From: Bacteroides sp.
GTDB lineage: Bacteria; Bacteroidota; Bacteroidia; Bacteroidales; SM23-62
Length of the DNA stretch: 7,517 nucleotides
Direction of reading: 5' to 3'
Assembly: GCA_030592145.1 (NCBI GenBank)
Contig: JAUVKJ010000076.1
Location: 1-7,517 of the forward strand
The translations under genes were made by a program, and so were the position numbers. This document shows positions 1 to 6,500 of this stretch, one piece after another. A model generated the notes under the pieces. The model did no database searches, was not told the DNA's origin, and saw only the letters and a list, made by a program, of their open reading frames with translations. Every line of letters starts with the position of its first letter. Position 1 is the stretch's first letter.

Positions 1-1
1 A

Positions 2-154
2 ACTGAACTAAATCGTTATCACAGAGACATCGTTAAGATGAATACACATAAATCAACATACAACTATGAAATCTATGATAAGCACAGGCGGAATTACCGG
101 GAAAATGGTGATTCAAAGCAGATGTGCTGCATGTGGTCAACCTATATGAAATAG
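2..154 (+). CDS. Possible 3' end of an upstream gene, unidentified
   Basis: The frame is open from the window edge for 50 codons and ends at TAG 152-154, 16 bases before the next gene. The peptide is hydrophilic, rich in Tyr, Asn, Lys and Arg, and ends with a Cys-Cys-Met-Trp stretch and CTSYMK-like residues (WSTYMK at the very end). I recognise no family. It could be the tail of a gene starting outside the window; an internal ATG at 38 would allow a 38-residue product instead. An open frame of this length can occur by chance, so the only support is its position just before, and on the same strand as, the next gene. Confidence 0.25.
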   Translation, partial: TELNRYHRDIVKMNTHKSTYNYEIYDKHRRNYRENGDSKQMCCMWSTYMK

Positions 155-170
155 AACATAAATCATTTTA

Positions 171-1280
171 ATGAAAATCTTAATAATGAAATTCCTGCAT
201 CAAAAACAAGTTCATTTTACCCTGGTTATACTTTTGATATCACCGATAAATACATTATGCCTTGACAATACAAACAACTCATCGGGATTGTCGTTCATTC
301 GTAAAAATGAACCAAAGGAAGGTGCATTTTCTATCCTGGTACCTAAAGGCTGGCAAATGGAAGGTGGAATTTTCCGCCTGGATGCGCTTCAGGCTGGTGG
401 TCCGCTCAACGCCATTGAGGCAAAATGCGACCTAACATTAAAAAGCGATAAAAAAGGAACAATTTCATTTCGAATTCTGCCAGACATTGTCTATGCTCAC
501 CCAGGGATAGGAGGCGGATTTTTCCCCGTGGGTAGCAACTACCAGGGTGCGGAAATCCGACAAATTGTTGATGCCCCCACCTTCTTGACGGCAATATTTA
601 CGGGTTTGCATCCCAGGGTTAGTAATATGAAGACATTGAAGCTTGTACGCCTTCCGGGAGAAAAGCAGGCAATTGATCAAGGTTTAAGCTACACGAATCA
701 GCTTCTTTCCCAAATTGGTCTTCAATCCATGTCTTACAAAAGTGATGTTGCTGCCGGAATATTTGAATATGTTGAGGACAACATACATTTTCGGGAAATT
801 ATCCTAACCGGTATTATCGATATGCCGGCGGCATTAACATGGAAAAATACACGCACTTTGGTATTTCGTGCACCATCTGAAAATTTTGATCAATGGCGCC
901 CCGTGGTGGATATAATACGATTTTCTGTACAGTTTAATCAAAAGTGGTTTTTAAAGGAATCTCAAGGACAACGCGAACGTGCAAATATTGTTATGAAAGT
1001 TTATGATGAGATTCGACAGATTGACCAGGAGATAATTAAAAAGACTACTGTTAATCGGGAAGAGATAATGAATGACAACTTTCTTGTACTGACTGAACAG
1101 GAAGAATATGTTAATCCTCATACCGGTAAGGTGGAGGTAGATACGGAAGCTTATAAGTTTCGTTGGATAACATCCGGGGGAGATATTTATTATACGAACC
1201 ATGAAGATGAAAATCCAAATCTTTTTCTTCAGCAGACTGATTATAAGTTAACACCGGTAAGAAAACGAAAAAATGAATAG
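171..1280 (+). CDS. Secreted protein of unknown function
   Basis: This is a 369-residue protein that I cannot name. The N-terminus looks like a Sec signal peptide: a basic start, a hydrophobic core at about residues 16-26 (TLVILLISP), and probable cleavage near residue 30. Cys30 is preceded by NTL, a poor lipobox, so a lipoprotein is unlikely. The mature part opens with a segment containing FSILVPKGWQ (53-62) and GGIFRLDALQAGGP (65-78). A Glu/Lys/Arg-rich, probably helical stretch follows at about 262-300. The C-terminal block carries FLVLTEQEEYVNP (304-316), a YKFRW segment (328-332) and QTDYKLTPVRKRK (355-367). From memory, similar proteins with this C-terminal block occur as uncharacterised secreted proteins in other phyla; I could not check this. 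ATG 171 and ATG 186 (Met6) both give a usable signal peptide and neither has an SD. No promoter is evident upstream, so it may be transcribed with whatever ends at 154. Confidence 0.85.
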   Translation: MKILIMKFLHQKQVHFTLVILLISPINTLCLDNTNNSSGLSFIRKNEPKEGAFSILVPKGWQMEGGIFRLDALQAGGPLNAIEAKCDLTLKSDKKGTISFRILPDIVYAHPGIGGGFFPVGSNYQGAEIRQIVDAPTFLTAIFTGLHPRVSNMKTLKLVRLPGEKQAIDQGLSYTNQLLSQIGLQSMSYKSDVAAGIFEYVEDNIHFREIILTGIIDMPAALTWKNTRTLVFRAPSENFDQWRPVVDIIRFSVQFNQKWFLKESQGQRERANIVMKVYDEIRQIDQEIIKKTTVNREEIMNDNFLVLTEQEEYVNPHTGKVEVDTEAYKFRWITSGGDIYYTNHEDENPNLFLQQTDYKLTPVRKRKNE

Positions 1281-1405
1281 AATCGCAGCCTGAAATTGAG
1301 ACTGCCCATCCAAACATCTAAGGTGTATAGTCTAACTTACAACCAGCCGTCTACCAGTCCACATATACCGCTCTCCCTGTCTGAACGTTATACTTCGAAT
1401 AGTTT

Positions 1406-1434
1406 TTGACTGGCTGAATAATATGCTGTATATT
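1406..1434 (+). promoter_or_regulatory. Sigma-70-like promoter for the oxidase-like gene
   Basis: TTGACT at 1406-1411 and TATATT at 1429-1434 are separated by exactly 17 bases. Each hexamer matches the general bacterial consensus at five of six positions. Transcription would start near 1441, leaving a leader of about 47 bases before the ATG at 1488. The Bacteroidota form TAnnTTTG is not present exactly; TAGTTTTTG at 1400-1408 resembles it but has one extra base between its two halves. The assignment rests on sequence match only. Confidence 0.5.
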
Positions 1435-1474
1435 TATGGGAATGCCGATATTGGCAGTAGAATATGTTATACAA

Positions 1475-1481
1475 AAGGAGG
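1475..1481 (+). promoter_or_regulatory. Strong Shine-Dalgarno site deciding the start at 1488
   Basis: AAGGAGG lies 6 bases before ATG 1488 and can pair fully with the 16S anti-SD sequence CCUCCUU. It selects 1488 over the in-frame ATG at 1464, which has no SD and would itself include this site within its coding sequence. No comparable site precedes dnaE, trxA or the LOG gene in this window. Confidence 0.85.
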
Positions 1482-1487
1482 AAACAA

Positions 1488-1865
1488 ATGTCAGTATTAC
1501 CAGAGACTGTAAGTAAAGCATGGGATGAAAGAAAGGGACCTGTCATATTTACCACTGTCGATAAAAATGGAATCCCAAATGCTATCTATGTAACCTGTGT
1601 GAATAAATTCAATGAAGATGCAATAGTAATTGCGGATAATTTTTTTGACAAAACACGAAGCAATATTCTCGAAGGAAGTAAAGGCTCTGTTCTTTTTATT
1701 ACTAATGAAGACAAGTCTTTTCAGGTTAAAGGGGCTATTGAATATCACAAAGAAGGTGATGTTTTTGAGGATATGAAAAAATGCAATCCAAAACAGCATC
1801 CAGGTCATGCTGCAGCAGTATTGAAAGTGGAAACGGTTTATTCAGGCTCCGAAAAGCTTTTATAG
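1488..1865 (+). CDS. Pyridoxamine 5'-phosphate oxidase superfamily protein (flavin split barrel)
   Basis: The product is 125 residues, about the size of a single FMN-binding split-barrel domain; true PdxH is around 200 residues, so this is not the vitamin B6 enzyme. The start is fixed by the SD at 1475-1481. Features seen: the N-terminal helix with LPETVSKAWDERKG (4-17); the first strands with VIFTTVDKNGIPNAIYV (19-35), the usual spot for a flavin-contacting strand pair; VIADNFFDKTRSNI (47-60), where Lys/Arg residues typically hold the FMN phosphate; a strand pair around VLFITNEDKSFQVKG (68-82); and a C-terminal VLKVETVYSGSEKLL (111-125). Such small proteins usually bind FMN as dimers and act in redox reactions or flavin handling; the substrate cannot be read from the sequence. 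Similar proteins are familiar from anaerobic bacteria and archaea. The next gene is on the same strand 90 bases downstream. Promoter and SD style are atypical for the window. Confidence 0.88.
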   Translation: MSVLPETVSKAWDERKGPVIFTTVDKNGIPNAIYVTCVNKFNEDAIVIADNFFDKTRSNILEGSKGSVLFITNEDKSFQVKGAIEYHKEGDVFEDMKKCNPKQHPGHAAAVLKVETVYSGSEKLL

Positions 1866-1881
1866 GCATAACAAATGGATG

Positions 1882-1921
1882 CACAGGATTTTCAACTTGC
1901 TGCGCTCCTTGAAAACCAGTG
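1882..1921 (+). repeat. Imperfect inverted repeat (possible RNA hairpin) before the RQC gene
   Basis: TTTTCAA at 1889-1895 pairs with TTGAAAA at 1909-1915 around a 13-base loop. The stem continues outwards past a bulged A (1888) with GG/CC (1886-1887 with 1916-1917), an A-A mismatch (1885 with 1918), and CAC/GTG (1882-1884 with 1919-1921), for 12 pairs in all. No T-run follows, so it is not a standard terminator. It sits 34 bases before the RQC start and could be a protein-binding operator, a leader hairpin or a message-processing site. The arms are seen directly; the role is unknown. Confidence 0.5.
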
Positions 1922-1955
1922 TTCCATAGCGTTATACCGAAAGAGATAATCAGCT

Positions 1956-2540
1956 ATGGGCAGTAAAGTCAATAAAGTCGGGTTTCGTCTGAATTGCAAA
2001 GGAATTAAGCGTCTGTCTTTTGATGAAATCAAATGGATTCTGAGGGGGGCAGATGATTTAATTATGAGCGGGGGAAGAACGCTTTTGGCAAAAGTTTTAA
2101 AAGGCTCTAAAGTCAAGAAGATCTTCGAATTAGGTCTGGACAAAAACCCGGCATATGGTCATTTTAATGATCATACTATCGAGGAAATTACCGCCAAAAT
2201 AGATTGGACAATTCTAAACGGTTATATGGATATTGAATATGACTATCGCCTTCCGCTATTAATGTACACTCGTAAAGGCTGGGAAATCGAAATGGAAACT
2301 TATACAGATGAGCTATTGGCTGAATTTGACAGATTACTATCCGGCGGCCAAAAGCATTTTCTCATGACTCATTTGAAAGATAGAAACCGGGAAATGATTT
2401 TGTTATTATTGGATAAGGTTGAAGAATCTGGCGACACCAAATATATTCCATTGCTAAAAGACTGGGCAAAAATCGATTATAAAAAAGTAATAAAACGAAT
2501 CCATAGTGTGATCCGGAATATTGAGAATAATACCGCTTAG
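1956..2540 (+). CDS. RQC-minor-1-type DNA-binding protein (stand-alone RecQ C-terminal winged helix)
   Basis: This 194-residue protein has no helicase motor, Walker motifs or HRDC domain. Residues about 35-115 look like the RQC winged helix of RecQ helicases: LLAKVLKGSKVKKIFELGLD (43-62), then KNPAYGHF (63-70), which corresponds to the DK-x-x-x-YG segment of RecQ, then DWTILNGYMDIEYDYRLPLL (83-102) and the wing end YTRKGWEIE (104-112). The segment RGADDLIMSGGRTLL (30-44) is typical of the stand-alone family as I remember it. A helical C-terminal part (about 134-191) includes HLKDRNREMILLLLDKVEE (139-157) and a basic KKVIKRIHSVIR (176-187). The expected role is duplex or fork DNA binding; the partner and process are unknown. 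ATG 1956 is preceded only by weak AGAGA (1942-1946), but the protein begins where I expect this family to begin. It ends 32 bases from the convergent LOG gene. Confidence 0.8.
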   Translation: MGSKVNKVGFRLNCKGIKRLSFDEIKWILRGADDLIMSGGRTLLAKVLKGSKVKKIFELGLDKNPAYGHFNDHTIEEITAKIDWTILNGYMDIEYDYRLPLLMYTRKGWEIEMETYTDELLAEFDRLLSGGQKHFLMTHLKDRNREMILLLLDKVEESGDTKYIPLLKDWAKIDYKKVIKRIHSVIRNIENNTA

Positions 2541-2572
2541 AAAGATATTTTCCGGTGGGGCTTTTTCCCGGG

Positions 2573-3157
2573 TCAGGCGGGGGCGTACTTGATGGCAGAA
2601 CCGTCCCAGCGGGGGGCATTGCGGATGGCTTCGAGGACTTCTTCCGGTTGCTCTACTACTTGCCATATATCCTGGTGTACTTTCCGCATGAACTGCTCCT
2701 TTACCATTCGATCGAGCATTTCCAGGAAGGGATCGAAAAAATTATTGGTGTTGACGATAATGATGGGGACCAGCACCTGCCCCAGTTGCTTGAGGGTGAT
2801 CATCTCGAGGAGTTCTTCCAGTGTGCCCACACCGCCGGGGAGGGCAATAAAAGCATCGATGTTTTCTGCCAGGCTTTTTTTCCGTTCGTGCATATCTCTC
2901 ACGACCAGCATATCTGCAAGATCAGGGTGGTTCCAGCCCTGTTCGACCATGAACCGGGGGATGATCCCCCGGATGGATCCCCCTGCAGATATCATGCGGT
3001 CTGCCAGCCTGCCCATCAATCCTGTCGCACCACCCCCGTAATTGGCAGCAATGCCTGCATCGGCAAGGATCTGCCCGAGGGTACCGGCTGCTTCAAGATA
3101 GCTGCCGTTTACCTTTGCGCTGGATGCGCAAAAAACGGAGACGCGTCGATGGATCAT
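2573..3157 (-). CDS. LOG family protein (nucleoside 5'-monophosphate phosphoribohydrolase-like)
   Basis: The 194-residue protein has the Rossmann-like fold of the LOG/TIGR00730 group. Visible signatures: VSVFCASSAKV near the N-terminus (6-16), the glycine-rich NYGGGATGLMG (39-49), MHERK (89-93) carrying the expected active-site Arg92, and PGGVGTLEE (107-115), where Glu115 is the expected catalytic acid. Family members split the N-glycosidic bond of nucleoside 5'-monophosphates, giving a free base and ribose 5-phosphate. In plants and some bacteria the substrate is a cytokinin nucleotide; in many bacteria the role is thought to be nucleotide salvage. The exact substrate cannot be told here. 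The length is normal. It starts 8 bases after the trxA stop, which implies co-transcription, and has no SD. These proteins are sometimes wrongly labelled lysine decarboxylases; there is no PLP-binding lysine context here. Confidence 0.95.
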   Translation of the reverse strand: MIHRRVSVFCASSAKVNGSYLEAAGTLGQILADAGIAANYGGGATGLMGRLADRMISAGGSIRGIIPRFMVEQGWNHPDLADMLVVRDMHERKKSLAENIDAFIALPGGVGTLEELLEMITLKQLGQVLVPIIIVNTNNFFDPFLEMLDRMVKEQFMRKVHQDIWQVVEQPEEVLEAIRNAPRWDGSAIKYAPA

Positions 3158-3165
3158 AAACGGGA

Positions 3166-3483
3166 TTAGAATAATGCTTCAAGTTTGTTAACAAGGTTGC
3201 TCTTGGGTACTGCGCCTACCTGTTTGTCAGCCACTTCACCGTCTTTAAAAAAGAGAACGGTGGGGATATTACGGATCCCGAACCTTGCAGTTACACCCGG
3301 ATTGCTGTCAACGTCAAGCTTGCCGACCAGGGCCTTATCTGCATAATTCTTTCCTATTTCCTCAACGATCGGTCCCACCATCCGGCATGGACCACACCAT
3401 TCTGCCCAGAAGTCCACGATCACAGGTTTGTCTGACTGGAGCACGATTTCATCAAAATTCTGATCGGTAATTTCAAGTGCCAT
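3166..3483 (-). CDS. trxA: Thioredoxin
   Basis: This is a 105-residue classical cytoplasmic thioredoxin without a signal peptide. The redox centre WCGPC is at 29-33 (Cys30 and Cys33), the buried acid Asp24 lies in VDFWAEW (23-29), and the cis-proline Pro74 is in RNIPTVLFF (71-79). It reduces disulfides in cytoplasmic proteins such as ribonucleotide reductase and peroxiredoxins and is itself re-reduced by thioredoxin reductase, which is not in this window. It lies 81 bases downstream of dnaE on the same strand, a neighbourhood I recall as common in Bacteroidota, and 8 bases upstream of the LOG gene. The bases before ATG 3483 are AT-rich with no SD. A TAnnTTTG box in the dnaE-trxA gap suggests it can also be transcribed on its own. 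Confidence 0.98.
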   Translation of the reverse strand: MALEITDQNFDEIVLQSDKPVIVDFWAEWCGPCRMVGPIVEEIGKNYADKALVGKLDVDSNPGVTARFGIRNIPTVLFFKDGEVADKQVGAVPKSNLVNKLEALF

Positions 3484-3533
3484 TTTAATGTAGATTTGAA
3501 TTAATGGATAATGTTGGTTCTAATTTGATTCGC

Positions 3534-3541
3534 CAAAAATA
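3534..3541 (-). promoter_or_regulatory. Candidate Bacteroidota -7 box for trxA
   Basis: Read on the minus strand this is TATTTTTG, an exact match to the Bacteroidota primary-sigma -7 consensus TAnnTTTG. It lies about 50 bases before the trxA ATG. No TTTG sits at the usual distance for a -33 element; the nearest one is only 12 bases upstream, which is too close. A palindrome (AATAAG, one base, CTTATT; 3538-3550) overlaps the box. Confidence 0.4.
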
Positions 3542-3564
3542 AGCCTTATTCAGCAAACCATTTG

Positions 3565-6500
3565 TTAATTTAATTTAAAATCTATTTCAGGTTGTTCCTG
3601 CAGGTATTTAATCAGGTCATCGCTGAGGTTGATCCTCTTGTTCCGCGAGAACATTTCAATGTGAATATTGTCCTTCCGGTCGTGAACCATGATTTTAAGC
3701 TTGGCCGAGCCCTGCTTCTGGTCGGTATATTTGTCAATTTCGTTGATCATCTGTTCATTAATGCTGTTCAGGGGCAGGGTAAGGATCAGATTTTTAACCA
3801 TGTCTTCACGCACATCAGCAAGCATCCTGATCTCCCTGATCTTTAGTTCAAAATCGAACGCATTATTGTTGAATGGCCGGGGTTGTACCAGGGCCCTGAT
3901 CAACAGTGCATATCCTGGGGTAAAATAATTCTGGAAACTTATGTAGTCCTTGTTGAAAAGCACCAGCCTGAATGAATCGGTGTAATCCTCGATGATCGTT
4001 GTACCATAGGGTTTGTTGTTCTTCGTGAAGGCTTGCTGGTGTGATTTTACAAGTCCGGCGATCATCACTTCCTGCCCGTTCATAACGCTGAGGTTATCAA
4101 GGTCCGCAAGGCTGTGTGTACAAAAATGCTCGATTTCAAGCTTATAGGTATCAAGGGGATGGGCCGATAAATAAATGCCGATTAATTCCTTTTCCATATC
4201 CAGTTTGACAAGTTTCGGCCATTCTTCCTCGATGGTGATACCGGGCTTGGTGACCTCAAGACCGCCGGATTCACCAAAGAGCGATTGCTGGGAGGTATTT
4301 TTGTCGGTCTGGTATTTATGCCCGTACCGGATCAGCTGATCAATAAAGCTGATGCCCCTGGCATCCTGCCCGTAATACTGTCCCCGCTTGATCTCTCCCA
4401 GGCTGTCGAGGGCACCCGATCCTGCCAGGGCTTCCAGGCTTTTTTTATTGACCGCCTGCAGGTCTGCCCTTTCCACCAGGGAATAAACATCAGTATAGGC
4501 CCCGTTCGTTTTCCTTTCCTGGATGATCCTGGAAGCTGCCGACTCTCCAAGTCCCTTTATGGCCCCCAGGCCAAAGCGAATATCCCCATCCGCATTGACA
4601 GCGAATTTAATTCGGCTTTCATTTACATCCGGACCCAGTACTGACAAGCCCATCCTCTTGCATTCATGCATGAACTGGGTGATCTTCTTAATGTCGGATA
4701 TATTCCTGCTCAGGACGGAAGCCATGAACTCGGCGGGATAGTGTGCCTTCAGCCATCCAGTCTGGTATGAAACAAGAGCATAACAGGTGGAGTGAGATTT
4801 ATTGAAGGCATATTCAGCAAAAGCCTCCCAGTCCTTCCAGACCTTGTCGGCCGCCCTTAGCTGAATCCCGTTGGCAGTACAGCCTTCCATGAATTTTTCC
4901 TTCAGCTCATCCATCATCTTACGCTTCTTCTTACCCATGGCTTTTCGGAGGCTGTCTGCCTGTCCCCCGCTGAACCCTGCCATTTCCTGTGAAAGAAGCA
5001 TAACCTGTTCCTGGTAAACCGTGATCCCGTAAGTATCTTTCAGCAGTTTTTCCATAACGGGAAGATCATACTTTATCTCCTCCTTCCCGTGCTTCCGGTT
5101 GATGAAGCGGGGGATGTATTCCATAGGACCCGGACGGTAGAGTGCGTTCATGGCAATCAGGTCCTCGAATCGGTTGGGTTTGAGTTCGCGCAGGTAGCGC
5201 TTCATTCCGTCCGATTCAAACTGGAACAATCCCGTCGTCTCCCCCCGGCTGTAAAGCTCAAAGGTTTCTCTGTCATCGAGTGGTAATTCGCTGATTTCAA
5301 TATCGATACCCCTGGATTCTTTAATCAGTTCCACGGTATCCTTTATGATAGAAAGGGTTTTGAGTCCCAGGAAATCCATCTTCAGCATCCCGACATCTTC
5401 GACATGCTTCCCGTCGAACTGGGTGACCCAGAGGTCGGTATCCTTTGATTTGCAGATGGGTATAAGGTTGATCAGGTTCTCTTTCCCGATGATGACCCCG
5501 CAGGCATGAAGCCCGGTATGCCTGACGCTTCCCTCAAGGATTTCAGCATACTGCAGGGTGCGCCGTGCGAGGTCTGTTCCCCGTAATTTCACATCGTTCA
5601 GTACCTTGACCTCCTTGTATGCCTTTTTGAGAGTAGTGCCTGGCCGTTCGGGGACCAGCTTGGCCAGTCTGTCGGCCTCCGGGAGGGGGAGTTTTTCGAT
5701 CCGGGCCACATCCCGTATGGCCATCCTGGCTGCCATAGTACCGAATGTGATGATGTGGGCGACTTTGTCCTTTCCGTATTTATCAACCACGTATTTTAAA
5801 ACCTCATCCCGGCCATCCTCGTCGAAATCGATATCAATATCCGGCATAGAGATCCTGTCAGGATTCAGGAATCGTTCGAAAAGCAGGCCGTATTTTATTG
5901 GTTCAATATCCGTAATGTGGTTACAGTAGGCAACAACAGATCCTGCAGCACTCCCACGTCCGGGTCCCACGCTCACATTCATCCTGCGGGCCGCATTGAG
6001 GAAATCCTGCACGATCAGAAAATATCCCGGGAAGCCCATCTTTTTAATCACCTCCAGCTCATAATCGATCCGCTCCTTCAGTTCACCGCTGATCACTTTG
6101 TATCTTTCTTCCGCACCCTTGTAAGTAAGGTGGCGCAGGTAGTCGTCTGCGTTCCCGAACTCTTCCGGTATGGGGAAATCCGGCATGACAGGATCATGGT
6201 TCAGGTCATAGGATTCAATTTTATCAACGATCTCTTGTGTAGTGCTAAGGGCCTGGGGCAAATCAGAAAAGAGTTTCTCCATCTCCTCTTTTGTCTTGAA
6301 CCATTCCTGCTTTGTATACTTCAGACGGGTGGGATCGTCAAGGTCCTTCCCGGTATTCAGGCAGATCAGGCGGTCATGCGCATCTGCATCCTCCTGGTTG
6401 ACAAAATGCACATCGTTGGTGGCGATGAATTTAATCCCTTTCTCAAGGGCGATCTGTACCAGCTTTTCATTGACTTTTTTTTGTTTTGCCAGAGTATCAT

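Noticed and set aside
1354..1413. CCAGTC (1354-1359) and GACTGG (1408-1413) inverted arms before the oxidase-like gene
   Set aside because: The arms are only six bases with a 48-base loop, which is expected by chance.
1464..1487. Longer start for the oxidase-like gene, adding eight residues (MLYKRRKQ)
   Set aside because: The added codons are the SD region itself; AAGGAGG sits six bases before ATG 1488, which is the better start.
1497..1808. 103-codon open frame on the minus strand across the oxidase-like gene
   Set aside because: It lies fully inside a recognised gene on the other strand and its product resembles no family I know.
2555..2580. GC-rich stretch with a T-run after the RQC gene as an intrinsic terminator
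   Set aside because: The T-run sits within the would-be loop, and the arms pair for only three or four bases.
2555..3169. 204-codon plus-strand open frame opposite the LOG gene
   Set aside because: It mirrors the LOG gene, whose signature motifs (YGGGATGLMG, PGGVGTLEE) are unmistakable; the plus-strand product is a shadow.
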